This document shows positions 51,603 through 60,999 of a stretch of DNA of 64,000 nucleotides, one piece after another. How positions within the stretch are numbered: position 1 is the stretch's first letter; the number at the start of each line of letters is the position of its first letter. A program made the translations under genes and the position numbers. The stretch comes from Anoxynatronum sibiricum (lineage in GTDB: Bacteria; Bacillota; Clostridia; Peptostreptococcales; Tindalliaceae). The notes under the pieces were generated by a model. It had not been told where the DNA came from. It ran no database searches and saw only the letters and a program-made list of their open reading frames with translations. Where the stretch lies: NCBI RefSeq assembly GCF_039414295.1, contig NZ_JBCITM010000013.1, positions 1-64,000 of the forward strand, written 5' to 3'.

Positions 51603-53600
51603 TTATATTTTAAACTGATTCACCAGATTTTCAAGGGTTTCGGTGATATGCGCCATTTCACGGGCTGCCTGGCTGGTTTCTGAAGCACCGCCTGCTGTAT
51701 CTGCTGATACGCTGTTGATATCCACCACATTTTCAGCAATTTCATTGGAGCCCTGGGCGATTTCCTCTGAAGAGCGGGCCACGTCTTCCACTTTTCGGGA
51801 AACCTGTTCCACGTTACTGGCCACCTCGTTGGAAGCAACTGCAATCTCACCGGCAGAACGCGCCAGTTCATTGACGCCATCGGCAATTTCTGCCACACTC
51901 CTGGAAACATCTTCCGCATTACCGGCTACCTGCGCCATTTCCCTGTTCACTGCCTCCACCTCCTGGGAAGCACTGATGGCTGCCTCTGATATGTCACCGG
52001 TGGTTGCTGACTGTTGTGTCACTGCGGCGGCAATGGAGTTGGTAATTTCGGTGATTTCGGTAATGACATCACCGATTTCTTTCACCGAGCCAACTGCATG
52101 GCTGGTGCTTGCCTGCATGGTCTCCATTTGATTGCGAATCTCTTCGGTGGCTTCACTGGTTTGTCGGGCCAGTTCTTTCACTTCGTTGGCCACCACTGCA
52201 AAACCCTTACCAGCCTCGCCGGCACCTGCAGCTTCGATGGCAGCATTAAGTGCCAGCATGTTGGTCTGATCAGCGATATCATTGATCACATCAACAATTT
52301 TTCCCACTTCGTTGGAGAGCCGGTTTAACTGGATAATGGTTTCATTGGTTTCATGGGCTTTTTCTTCTGCATTGGCTGTAATTTGCATGGACCGCTCACA
52401 GCTCCGGCTCACTTCATTCAAAGAGAGATTTATTTCTTTAATGGCCGTCACCACACTTGTGACTGCACTGGAAACATGATCTGTTGACTGGGAAGTGCTT
52501 TGAATTTTGGCCGAGATGTCATTGACCAATGCCGCCACATCTTTGACACCCACCGAACTTTGTTCGGAGGCAGAGGCCATGTTTCTCAGCGTGGCATTCA
52601 TTTCTTCAATGGCTGCACTGACTATTCCCAGACTATTTTTGACTTCGTCAGAAGCTTGGGCCGTTCCTGCAATGCTGGCGGTGATTTCTTCCACCGCTGC
52701 ACTGACCGTCTCCACCTTGGAGTTCAGTTCTTCACTATTTGCTGCCATCACCTCTGCCACTTCTCCCAGATTGGCAGAAGACTTGCGCAGGGTATTGGTG
52801 GTAACCTGAATATCCTGCACTGTAAGTTGGATTTTTTCCACAAACTGGTTAAAGTACCGCGCCATAAGCCCCACTTCGTCATTGGTTTGAATCGCAAGGC
52901 GTGTGGTTAAATCTCCTTCCCCCTCGGAGATATCTTTCAGCATGGCCGTCATGCGCCCAATGGGACGTATGGCATTACGGTTAAGAAACATTCCCACCAA
53001 AAGGGCAATGACCACTGCTGCTGCGATCAGAAGCAGCGTCAGCGTCAGCAGGGTCTGCTGTGTCGTTGTGGATTGCTGCTGCAGTTCACCGGAAAGCATG
53101 CCATAGGTTTCGTTAATGCCTGTCATGATAGCCCGCACTTCCCCCAAATGCAACTGAGTCACAGCTCCATAGGTGTTCACAGCTGTTTCAACATCACCCC
53201 GGTTCATGGCGGCGATGATGGTTTCGGCACTTCTATGTAACTCAATATGAGGCTGCTCCAGATCACGAAACTGCTGCTGAAGATGAGATGGCAGCAACTT
53301 GAAAGTTCCTGTTTCAATGAACTCGTAATACCATCTACCAAGACCACAGGTGGTATGGTCCAGAGAACCGTGAAAATCATCTCCTTCAAAAACAGTGCGG
53401 CTTAAATCGGCACTCCAGTCTAAATGGTCAATTTCCCGCTCCCTGATAAAGCGGGTCATCAGCAGATTGTCTTCCACTTCACCGCCAAGGCGAGCCACAT
53501 TCAGGTTGCCAAAGTAGGCCGTGGCACCCAGTATGACAGAGACCAGTCCCAGTATGAACAGGGATAATATGATTTTTGCTTTAATGGAAACATTGTTCAT
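51603..53600 (-). CDS. methyl-accepting chemotaxis protein with a CZB-like zinc-binding sensor
   Basis: 665 residues. Membrane segments lie at about 8-30 and 183-207. The sensor domain between them has H59 with DW, then DHTTCGLGRWYYE (C85) and HIELH (H118, H122), the ligand pattern of CZB chemoreceptor zinc-binding domains. HAMP follows (about 208-262), and the signalling tip is about residues 440-490 (VINDIADQTNMLALNAAIEA, then AGEAGKGFAVVANEV). CZB domains usually sense zinc or hypochlorous acid and are often cytoplasmic; here the domain is external. Confidence 0.88.
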   Translation of the reverse strand: MNNVSIKAKIILSLFILGLVSVILGATAYFGNLNVARLGGEVEDNLLMTRFIREREIDHLDWSADLSRTVFEGDDFHGSLDHTTCGLGRWYYEFIETGTFKLLPSHLQQQFRDLEQPHIELHRSAETIIAAMNRGDVETAVNTYGAVTQLHLGEVRAIMTGINETYGMLSGELQQQSTTTQQTLLTLTLLLIAAAVVIALLVGMFLNRNAIRPIGRMTAMLKDISEGEGDLTTRLAIQTNDEVGLMARYFNQFVEKIQLTVQDIQVTTNTLRKSSANLGEVAEVMAANSEELNSKVETVSAAVEEITASIAGTAQASDEVKNSLGIVSAAIEEMNATLRNMASASEQSSVGVKDVAALVNDISAKIQSTSQSTDHVSSAVTSVVTAIKEINLSLNEVSRSCERSMQITANAEEKAHETNETIIQLNRLSNEVGKIVDVINDIADQTNMLALNAAIEAAGAGEAGKGFAVVANEVKELARQTSEATEEIRNQMETMQASTSHAVGSVKEIGDVITEITEITNSIAAAVTQQSATTGDISEAAISASQEVEAVNREMAQVAGNAEDVSRSVAEIADGVNELARSAGEIAVASNEVASNVEQVSRKVEDVARSSEEIAQGSNEIAENVVDINSVSADTAGGASETSQAAREMAHITETLENLVNQFKI

Positions 53601-53660
53601 GGCATCAAATCCTTTCTGTTGTCATGTGATTTTTCATTTTTTTCCGTTCATACTGTTTTT

Positions 53661-54392
53661 CTATTTCATCTCAAATCCCTGGTCTATGAGATACCTGCGC
53701 ATGTGGGGCCGCATTTCTCTGGTCACTTTTTCTGCCACAGTCTGCGTCCATGTCTGATTGCGTTGATTGCTGCCCCGGCTGTTGAGATACGCCTGAAAGG
53801 TGTGGTCATAATCCTTTAAAAGTTCCCGGTCTTCATGGTAGGTTTCTTCCATTAATACCAGGTTCAGTGGCAGTCGTGGCTTCACTTGAGGGTCCTGGGC
53901 CGGGTATCCAAGCGACATCCCAAAGACGGGATAGACCTGCTTCGGCAGTTGGAGGAGATCCGACACTTCACGGGGGTGATTGCGGATACCTCCCACATAG
54001 ACACCTCCCAATCCCAGTGATTCTGCGGCTACCAGCACATTCTGACCGAAAATACCCGCATCCACACTGGCAATAATGAACTGTTCTGTCATGCCAGGCA
54101 CCATTGTCACTCCCTGTACCTCGCAGGCCATTTGCCAACGATGCAGGTCAGCACAGAAGATCAGAAACAGGGGTGCTTCTTTCACATGCTGCTGATCGCC
54201 GCACCAGGTTGCCAGTTGTTCTCTTTTTTCGGTATCCCGCACCCGAATCACGCTGTAAGCTTGCAAAAAGCTGGAAGTGGCAGCATGTTGCCCACAGCGT
54301 ATGATACTTTCCACCACGGCATCTTCCACCGGCTGATCCAGAAATCTTCGGATGGATCGGTGTTTTTCCAGCAAATGGATCACTTCATTCAT
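53661..54392 (-). CDS. NfsA-like flavin nitroreductase
   Basis: 243 residues. The N-terminus has the nitroreductase FMN site HRSIRRFLDQPVED, and the central GVYVGGIRNHPREVSDLLQL and PVFGMSLGYPAQDP match the NfsA/FRP group. These enzymes reduce nitroaromatics, quinones or flavins with NAD(P)H. It starts 34 bases past the ArsA-type gene. Confidence 0.88.
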   Translation of the reverse strand: MNEVIHLLEKHRSIRRFLDQPVEDAVVESIIRCGQHAATSSFLQAYSVIRVRDTEKREQLATWCGDQQHVKEAPLFLIFCADLHRWQMACEVQGVTMVPGMTEQFIIASVDAGIFGQNVLVAAESLGLGGVYVGGIRNHPREVSDLLQLPKQVYPVFGMSLGYPAQDPQVKPRLPLNLVLMEETYHEDRELLKDYDHTFQAYLNSRGSNQRNQTWTQTVAEKVTREMRPHMRRYLIDQGFEMK

Positions 54393-54426
54393 ATCCTCCG
54401 CACCTCCATCTATTCATTATATCGAT

Positions 54427-55398
54427 TCACGCTGTTCCTTCGACGCCATCTGTTACCTTTATTTCCAACAATGGGGCCAGCCAAACTGCCATTTGCTCCA
54501 GCGTTGTTTCATCGATTTCCATCTCCATGAGGGGGATATGCAGAATGCGCTGGGCAGGGAACTGCTGGCTGATTTGACTCAGGTAGCTGGATTCAATCGC
54601 TTTGCGTTTCTGCCAAAATCCGGGCGGTTGATCCTCAGGTAAGATGCGATTTACCACCAGGTCATTCACTGGAATTCCATGCTTTGCCAACACACCAACC
54701 GCCTTGGCAGTTTCTTCCACCGGCAGACGTTCCGGATTCAGTACAAATACAAACCGAAGGCGCTGCCTGTCCAACAGCACTTCACGGGCTTTTTCCAGGT
54801 TGGTTTTGCGGTTGTTGAGAAGTGTGAGCACCGGGTCTTTTGCCATGATTTCCTCCGCTTCATGCCCTTTACGCATGGCCATTCCAGATAGTTTCAGGGC
54901 ATGACGGCGTTTCTCCATCAGCCTGTCAAGCCATGCACCCAGCAGTTCCGGGAGGGCCATCAGCCGCAGGGTGTGTCCCGTGGGAGCCGTGTCGAAAACC
55001 ACCTGATCAAAATCGTTGCCGTTTTCATTGATGATTTCCACCATTTTGTCAAAAAGAGCGGCTTCCTCTGAACCCGGTGAAATAGAAGCTGCATCCAGCT
55101 GTTTTTCGATTTCTTCCAGGATCACCGGGCTGACCACTTGAATCAGATTGTTTTTTACCCGGTTAATGTACCGGGTGCTTTCCTCTGCCGGGTTGATTTC
55201 CATTCCAAAAAGGAAGGGAGCCAGTTCAGTCACCTCACCGCCAATACAGGCATGAAAAAGATCCGCCAGCGAATGGGCCGGATCAGTGGACACTAACAAG
55301 GTTTTTTGCTGATTGTTGGCACACAGTAACGCGAAGGCAGCTGCGCAGCTGGTTTTTCCCACGCCGCCCTTACCACCGAAGAAGACAAATCGGGCCAT
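54427..55398 (-). CDS. ArsA/Get3-family ATPase
   Basis: 323 residues. P-loop with the deviant Walker A GGKGGVGKT (8-16), switch I STDPAHSLADLF, switch II FDTAPTGHTLRLM and NRILPEDQP near the end. No arsenic genes are near, and it lacks the arsenite cysteines typical of ArsA, so a protein-targeting or metallochaperone role is more likely. ATG 55398 has AAGGAGG 8 bases upstream. It follows the 97-residue unknown by 13 bases. Confidence 0.88.
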   Translation of the reverse strand: MARFVFFGGKGGVGKTSCAAAFALLCANNQQKTLLVSTDPAHSLADLFHACIGGEVTELAPFLFGMEINPAEESTRYINRVKNNLIQVVSPVILEEIEKQLDAASISPGSEEAALFDKMVEIINENGNDFDQVVFDTAPTGHTLRLMALPELLGAWLDRLMEKRRHALKLSGMAMRKGHEAEEIMAKDPVLTLLNNRKTNLEKAREVLLDRQRLRFVFVLNPERLPVEETAKAVGVLAKHGIPVNDLVVNRILPEDQPPGFWQKRKAIESSYLSQISQQFPAQRILHIPLMEMEIDETTLEQMAVWLAPLLEIKVTDGVEGTA

Positions 55399-55411
55399 TC
55401 CCATCACCTCC

Positions 55412-55705
55412 TTAGCAACACCAGTCGTAAGTGCTCCAACGTTCTGAGAGAATGCTTTTTCTTTCCATGATGCGCCGCTCCCAGCCCTCCAGATCCTCTG
55501 CCAGGTAGGGCAGCAGTTCAATGGTGTAATAGGACAGGGGCAGGGGAATGCCCAAAAGATCTGCATAGCAGAGGAGCATAAAATTATCCATTTCATCCAG
55601 CGCTTCTTTTTTCAAAAAAGCCGTTGCTTTACCCTCCATATCAAACGCACTGCCAAAAAATTCCCTTAGCGCCTTTTCCAGGGTCTGCCATTTTTCTTTA
55701 TCCAT
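55412..55705 (-). CDS. 97-residue protein of unknown function upstream of the ArsA-type ATPase
   Basis: Mostly helical by composition: MDKEKWQTLEKALREFFG, then LLCYADLLGIPLPLSYYTIE and ending WSTYDWCC. It has no family I recognise. ATG 55705 is chosen as the start; longer in-frame options (55750, 55852) would overlap the CYTH-CHAD gene or lack a site. It ends 13 bases before the ATPase gene, so the products may work together. Confidence 0.6.
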   Translation of the reverse strand: MDKEKWQTLEKALREFFGSAFDMEGKATAFLKKEALDEMDNFMLLCYADLLGIPLPLSYYTIELLPYLAEDLEGWERRIMERKSILSERWSTYDWCC

Positions 55706-55776
55706 TTCAACCGCTTCTTTCCATTGGATTGATGAAGCTTTGTTCATCATTGCCGGGACTGATTGAAAAACGATCA

Positions 55777-57351
55777 TCAGATACTGGCGCTGGTTTTTTT
55801 CCAGAAGCGTTCCAGTTTGTGATTTAAAGTAATTTCCCGTTGATGCTGCCATCCTTCATATCGCCCTGCTTGGCGCATCAGCTCTACATCAGCTGGATGG
55901 TTGGATACCCAGTGATGCATATGTTTCATCTCACAGTGAACATCGTGCAACTCACCCAGCAGGTTCTGCAGCTTTTTCATGGTCTTGACTGTCTTTCTGG
56001 GGATGTCTGGCAATGCCGGCGAGAGAATTTCCATCACATACCGGATTTTTTTGCCTTGTATTCGCAAACGGTGGAGCTGTTGGATGTCTTTCAGTCCGGT
56101 ACAGCGTCCCTTGGTTTCAAAGCGTTTCACCCAGCGGCGAAGTCTCTTTTCTCCAAAGTCGGCAAACAAGCGGTTGCCCATGTCATCATCCACCGACAGT
56201 TCTTTCATCTGGCGCCAACAGGCCAGCAGCCGGGTTGTCATTTCTCCCTTCCTCAGGGAATCATACAAAGGCTGGCGTGCCAGTGCCATCTGCTGATCCA
56301 TGAGTGCCTGCAGCAGCGGGGCTGCTTTCGATGTTCCCGCAGACTCAAACTCATTGACAAATTCCCCAAAATGAACTGCCATCACATCTACCTCCCGCAG
56401 TGGTGACCATTGATTGCTCCACCTCTGAAGGCTTGTCTGAAGCACTTCTGCCTGGGCCTGATTCAGCGCGGGTCGCAGAAAAGAAATGAGTGAACGGAAA
56501 CGCCGCAGACTGACTCGCAACTGATGGAGGTGTTCCGGCATTTCCGGTTCATGGTACAGGTTCTGAAAACCGTTGATGATATCAGCATAACCTTCTTCAA
56601 GCACCTTGGGAATAATCTGCGCCAATGTTGATGAGTTGGCCTGTTCTTTTATCAGCAGTGATTTTTTTGGAGCACAGGTTTTTTTTGACAGACTGGCAGA
56701 AGTCAGCCCCAGCATTTCAAGCCCCCGGTGAAATTTACTTTTGTCACCAGGGACCACCGCCATGTGCCTGGAGATGTGCTCCCCCAGCTCCAGTAATACC
56801 AGTGATGATCCTTCTTTTAGTTCCAGTTCCAGTTCATTAATGGGCATCTTTTCGGTCTCAGCTTCAATGAACCCTTCATCCAATGCCAGTTCCACCCGTG
56901 TACCCGACGAATGCTGCCAGATCGCCTGAGTACGTTGAAAGCGGGTGGTCATAAGAGGCACAAGGGGTTGATTATCTGTCAGTTTCGTGAGGACAGATCT
57001 GATCTTTTCGTCTTCAAGGAGTGTCAGATCAGGCTGCCCCTCCGGCAGCGGGGTGTTCCACTCTTCACGCCGGTGAAGTCCCCCTTCAACAGTTCCCAGC
57101 CCCTTGACGGTTGCCATCCACCCCGTTGACTCCCTGCGAACCCGGTAGGTATATCCCCGCTGCAGCAAGCCATGATCAGGGGTATCATAATAGGTGCTTA
57201 CCAACATATCAGCCACAGGTGTTGATTGGAGCCCCTGGAGAAGATGGGGAATGCGCCAAAAAACAGAGTGATCCGGCGATTGCAGCAATAACAGTTTAAG
57301 TTCAATTTCCTGTGTTTCCCGGTAGTCACCGGATTCTCTGGTCTCACTCAT
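55777..57351 (-). CDS. CYTH and CHAD domain protein
   Basis: 524 residues. The N-terminal CYTH domain (about 14-205) starts with EIELKL (E15, E17, K19: the ExExK signature) for triphosphate or polyphosphate substrates. The C-terminal CHAD domain (about 235-520) is helical and rich in His/Arg (HLHQLRVSLRRFRSLISF, HRLRIQGKKIRYVME) and binds polyphosphate. Inorganic triphosphatase or polyphosphate metabolism is the likely role. Confidence 0.9.
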   Translation of the reverse strand: MSETRESGDYRETQEIELKLLLLQSPDHSVFWRIPHLLQGLQSTPVADMLVSTYYDTPDHGLLQRGYTYRVRRESTGWMATVKGLGTVEGGLHRREEWNTPLPEGQPDLTLLEDEKIRSVLTKLTDNQPLVPLMTTRFQRTQAIWQHSSGTRVELALDEGFIEAETEKMPINELELELKEGSSLVLLELGEHISRHMAVVPGDKSKFHRGLEMLGLTSASLSKKTCAPKKSLLIKEQANSSTLAQIIPKVLEEGYADIINGFQNLYHEPEMPEHLHQLRVSLRRFRSLISFLRPALNQAQAEVLQTSLQRWSNQWSPLREVDVMAVHFGEFVNEFESAGTSKAAPLLQALMDQQMALARQPLYDSLRKGEMTTRLLACWRQMKELSVDDDMGNRLFADFGEKRLRRWVKRFETKGRCTGLKDIQQLHRLRIQGKKIRYVMEILSPALPDIPRKTVKTMKKLQNLLGELHDVHCEMKHMHHWVSNHPADVELMRQAGRYEGWQHQREITLNHKLERFWKKTSASI

Positions 57352-57382
57352 TCTGTTACCTCCTGTTTTACTTTTTCACCTA

Positions 57383-57796
57383 TTATTCCGCAAGCCGTCC
57401 AACCACCGGCGCCCGGCTCAGTACCCGTTCTCCATGTGGTGACACACCGTGCAGCGCTTCGGTGAGATCCTGACCGGCTTCGAAGCTGTTGTGAGTTCCG
57501 CCCTGCCAGCCGCCCAGTTCAGTAAAGTCATACACCACTCCATCCACCGCCACGTAGGCGGGATTGCCATCCTGCCCGTCGAAAGCAGCCAGTTCTTCAA
57601 GTGTGTATACCGGCAAGTCTTCCTCTGAATCAGATTCCTCAGGTGACTCTGCCGCCGTCTCTGGAGCTTCGGTTTCTTCAGGTGCTGCTGGCGGTGGTGC
57701 ATCTGCCGGCTGGGAGCTGCAGGCTGTCAGTACCAGTATTGTCAGCAGCAGGATCAGCACTAATCTACCTGACCAATGATGCTTATGCACTGTCAT
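57383..57796 (-). CDS. cytochrome b5-like heme-binding lipoprotein
   Basis: 137 residues. Signal peptide with lipobox VLTAC, a Pro/Glu/Ala/Ser-rich linker (about 28-60), and a cytochrome b5-like domain with YTLEELAAFDG, AYVAVDGVVYDFTELGGW and HGVSPHGERVL. It is anchored outside the membrane and may bind heme. A ribosome site AAAGGAGG precedes the start. It lies 31 bases ahead of the CYTH-CHAD gene. Confidence 0.82.
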   Translation of the reverse strand: MTVHKHHWSGRLVLILLLTILVLTACSSQPADAPPPAAPEETEAPETAAESPEESDSEEDLPVYTLEELAAFDGQDGNPAYVAVDGVVYDFTELGGWQGGTHNSFEAGQDLTEALHGVSPHGERVLSRAPVVGRLAE

Positions 57797-57900
57797 GATG
57801 ATTCCTCCTTTTGTGGTTCGATTCCCATATCGCTTTTCTGTCTACTGATATTCATACCTCAATTTTTCACAAATAATCCTCAGACGCAGGAAAAACCAGC

Positions 57901-57931
57901 AAAAAACCGGCTTCCATTTGAAAGCCGGTTT
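57901..57931 (-). terminator. intrinsic terminator of the response regulator gene
   Basis: AAACCGGCTT (57904-57913) pairs with AAGCCGGTTT (57922-57931). The minus strand ends in six T. Confidence 0.85.
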
Positions 57932-57971
57932 CAGGCAATGGCGTTAGCCATGTTCCATTGACAATAGACAG

Positions 57972-58418
57972 TTAACAGCGCTCAGCAATTACCCGAAGAA
58001 GGTGATCCACCGATACCGGCTTTGAGAGGTAATCATCCATGCCTGCGTTAAGACATTTTTCCCGATCTTCTTCCAGGGCATAGGCAGTAATGGCAATGAT
58101 GGGAGTGTGCACATTCGTCAGCTGTTCCTGCTCCCGAATCAGTTTCGTGGTTTCATATCCATTCATCACCGGCATCTGAATATCCATAAAAATCAGGTCG
58201 TATGTGTTACGGTTATAGAGTCGCATCGCTTCCAATCCATCGATGGCAAAATCTGCTTCGACTCCCAGGCGTCCCATGATTTTTTGCATAAACGTGCGAC
58301 TCATGGGGTCATCTTCCACCACCAATACCGCCAGTGACTGCTCCTGGATTTTTTCCCGCATTTCATCCAGCCGCAAGGTACCCGAATCTGCTTTCATTGC
58401 CTTTAAGTTAGTTTGTGC
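57972..58418 (-). CDS. single-domain response regulator
   Basis: 148 residues: an N-terminal extension of about 30 residues and one receiver domain. Acidic pair in VLVVEDDPMS, phospho-acceptor D80 in DLIFMDIQMPVMNGYE, Thr in IIAITAYA and Lys in YLSKPVS. No output domain, so it probably relays signals or was once part of a hybrid kinase. ATG 58418 has AAAGGA upstream. It follows glnS. Confidence 0.85.
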   Translation of the reverse strand, partial: AQTNLKAMKADSGTLRLDEMREKIQEQSLAVLVVEDDPMSRTFMQKIMGRLGVEADFAIDGLEAMRLYNRNTYDLIFMDIQMPVMNGYETTKLIREQEQLTNVHTPIIAITAYALEEDREKCLNAGMDDYLSKPVSVDHLLRVIAERC

Positions 58419-58475
58419 CATGAACTTCAATCCTTTCCAGGAGTAAGTCAACAGACCCTGCAGCAGTTATCTTCC

Positions 58476-60152
58476 CTATTTTTCCGCCTTTTGTATTTTC
58501 GCCCAGGTGTCGCGGAGGGAGACAATTCGGTTAAACACAATACGGCCCTCCTGGCTGTCTGGGTCTACGCTGAAGTAGCCATGACGCAAAAACTGGAAGT
58601 GCTCGCCTGCGACTGTTTTCTGCAGACAGGGTTCCACCATGGCTGACAGTTTGATCCGGGAATCCGGGTTCAACACGGGTTCGTCACCTTCGGTTTCCGA
58701 TTCATCAAGATACAAATGGTCATACAGACGCACTTCTGCTGGAATGCCATGTTCAGCCGACACCCAGTGAAGCGTTCCCTTCACTTTCTTGCCGCTTTTA
58801 TCTTCGCCACTGCGGGTATCCGGGTCATAGGTGCAGTGAAGCTCCACGATTTCACCGGTGGCTTCATCCCGAATCACTGCTTCACATTGAATGATATAGG
58901 CATATTTCAGGCGTACTTCCCTTCCCGGGGCCAACCTGAAGAATTTTTTGGGCGGATCTTCCATAAAGTCTTCCCGTTCAATATAAATCTCCCGGCTGAA
59001 CTGGAGGGGTCGATGGCCCATCTCCGGACTCTCCGGATTATTCTCAGCACGCAGCTCTTCAACGCCTTCTTCAGGATAGTTGGTGATCACCACCTTCAGT
59101 GGATTCAGCACCCCCATCACCCTCGGCACTTTCAGCTTCAGGTCTTCTCGAATGCAGTATTCCAGCAGGGCGATATCCACCACACTGTTGCTTTTGGCCA
59201 CCCCAATGCGGTCACAGAAATCCCGGATGGCTTCAGGGGTATACCCCCGTCGTCGCAGACCGGAAATGGTGGGCATGCGGGGATCATCCCAGCCGTCAAC
59301 GGCACCGGTTTCCACCAGAGCGCGCAGCAGGCGTTTACTCATCACCGTGCGTGTCAGGTTCAGCCGTGCAAATTCAATTTGCTGCGGATGCGGCTGATAA
59401 TCCAGCGCATTCAGCGTCCAGTCATAGAGGGGGCGATGGTCTTCAAACTCCAGGGTGCAGATGGAGTGGGTAATGCTTTCATAGGCATCTGACAGGGGAT
59501 GGGCGTAATCGTACATGGGATAAATGCACCACTGGGTGCCGGTGCGATGATGGGCTGCAAAACTGATGCGGTACAGCACCGGATCGCGCATATTCATATT
59601 GGGCGATGCCATGTCGATTTTAGCCCGCAGCACCCGGCTGCCTTCTTCAAATTCTCCGGCTTTCATCCGCCGGAACAAGTCCAGATTTTCTTCCACAGAA
59701 CGGTTGCGAAAAGGGCTTTCAGTACCAGGTTCTGTGAGGGTTCCCCGGGTTCGTCGAATTTCTTCAGCCGTAAGATCGCAGACATAGGCTTTACCTGCTT
59801 CAATGAGCCCTTCGGCATAATCATACATTTGCTGGAAATAGTCGGAAGCATAAAAGAGACGGTCTTCCCAGTCAAAACCCAGCCAGCGCACATCTTCCTG
59901 AATGGACTCCACATACTCCACATCTTCTTTGATGGGATTGGTATCATCAAACCGAAGATTGCACAGGCCGTTGTATTCCGACGCCAGGCCAAAGTTCAGG
60001 CAGATGGACTTGGCATGACCAATATGAAGATACCCATTGGGCTCGGGCGGGAAACGCGTGTGGACACGACTGTCATTTTTTCCATTTTTCAGGTCTTCAT
60101 TAATGATATTTTTGATGAAGTGAGATGGTATATGTTGCATTTCGTTGGACAT
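58476..60152 (-). CDS. glnS: glutamine--tRNA ligase
   Basis: 558 residues, class I synthetase. HIGH at 43-46 in NGYLHIGHAKS, the second signature as VMSKRLL, plus DDTNPIKEDVEYV and RFPPEPNG typical of GlnRS. It charges tRNA-Gln directly. Most Firmicutes lack GlnRS and use GatCAB transamidation, so this gene is notable for the group. GGGGGGAA precedes the ATG. Confidence 0.95.
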   Translation of the reverse strand: MSNEMQHIPSHFIKNIINEDLKNGKNDSRVHTRFPPEPNGYLHIGHAKSICLNFGLASEYNGLCNLRFDDTNPIKEDVEYVESIQEDVRWLGFDWEDRLFYASDYFQQMYDYAEGLIEAGKAYVCDLTAEEIRRTRGTLTEPGTESPFRNRSVEENLDLFRRMKAGEFEEGSRVLRAKIDMASPNMNMRDPVLYRISFAAHHRTGTQWCIYPMYDYAHPLSDAYESITHSICTLEFEDHRPLYDWTLNALDYQPHPQQIEFARLNLTRTVMSKRLLRALVETGAVDGWDDPRMPTISGLRRRGYTPEAIRDFCDRIGVAKSNSVVDIALLEYCIREDLKLKVPRVMGVLNPLKVVITNYPEEGVEELRAENNPESPEMGHRPLQFSREIYIEREDFMEDPPKKFFRLAPGREVRLKYAYIIQCEAVIRDEATGEIVELHCTYDPDTRSGEDKSGKKVKGTLHWVSAEHGIPAEVRLYDHLYLDESETEGDEPVLNPDSRIKLSAMVEPCLQKTVAGEHFQFLRHGYFSVDPDSQEGRIVFNRIVSLRDTWAKIQKAEK

Positions 60153-60227
60153 CTTGTCTTCCCCCCGGCGTTATTCATCGTATGGCCCGTGTCGGGCACT
60201 AATAGGGACATTATACCATATGTTGCT

Positions 60228-60968
60228 TCAGGATGCATCGACTGTCAGTGGGTGTTTCTGAGTTTTTTCCGATTGCCGCATCAGGGCCAGCAACAACCCG
60301 GCTGCCATGAAGAGCAGGGGTCCTGTCACCAGCAATGCTTTTCGATGACCAGGCATGGCTCGCCAAAAGCCATCCCGGAAATTTTCGTAAACTTGTCGCC
60401 GTTCTTCCCGGGGCACCTGCACCCGCATGGCACCATCATCTTCACGTACCAAAAAAGCGTTTTGTTCCATTTCCCAGGAGTTTTCTTCTTTCCCTTCATA
60501 GTGTACCCAAAAATGACTTAATGAAAAGCTCTGTTGGTAGGGAATTTCCAAAGCTTCAAAAAGACTGGCCAATACGATGAACCTGGTTTTGCAGTCACCG
60601 GTTTTATTAGCCAGTGCCTGGTCCAGGGTAGGAAAATACCAGGGCATGCCGTAGGTCACCCAGTCATACTGGTAAGGAAACGTTTCCAGCACGAAACGTT
60701 CCAGCGCTTCTGGTTCGCTGGGAGCTTCTGCCAGAAGATGGGCCACCTTTGCCGGCTCCACCGGCGGTGCAATAGTTCGGTGGATGCTGCGCGCCAGGTT
60801 CAGGGGGTTTGGGTAGAGTACCAGCAACACCCAGATCCCAGTGAGAAGAAAAAGATGACGGTATTTTATCTTCTCCGCGAGAAATGAAATGGTTCGGCCT
60901 GCTGAACCAGATGTCGGTACCCTTGTTGAACTGGCAGTTGATGCGTCTTTTTTGTGAGTTGCTTTCAT
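60228..60968 (-). CDS. membrane protein with a transglutaminase-like domain
   Basis: 246 residues. Membrane segments at about 38-56 and 212-232 flank an external domain. NKTGDCKTRFIVLASLF and SLSHFWVHYEG supply Cys and His of a transglutaminase-like core. It differs from the secreted protein at 22321-23115 by being anchored at both ends. Function unknown. Confidence 0.7.
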   Translation of the reverse strand: MKATHKKDASTASSTRVPTSGSAGRTISFLAEKIKYRHLFLLTGIWVLLVLYPNPLNLARSIHRTIAPPVEPAKVAHLLAEAPSEPEALERFVLETFPYQYDWVTYGMPWYFPTLDQALANKTGDCKTRFIVLASLFEALEIPYQQSFSLSHFWVHYEGKEENSWEMEQNAFLVREDDGAMRVQVPREERRQVYENFRDGFWRAMPGHRKALLVTGPLLFMAAGLLLALMRQSEKTQKHPLTVDAS

Positions 60969-60999
60969 GAAACATCAGCCATCCTTCTTGACATTACTT

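Noticed and set aside
54427..55398. Arsenic resistance operon
   Set aside because: Only the ATPase resembles ArsA; no arsB, arsC, arsR or arsD is present and the arsenite-binding cysteine pattern is not seen.
58716..60521. Two long frames opposite glnS and the membrane transglutaminase-like gene
   Set aside because: They mirror codon-biased genes and show no domain or start signal.
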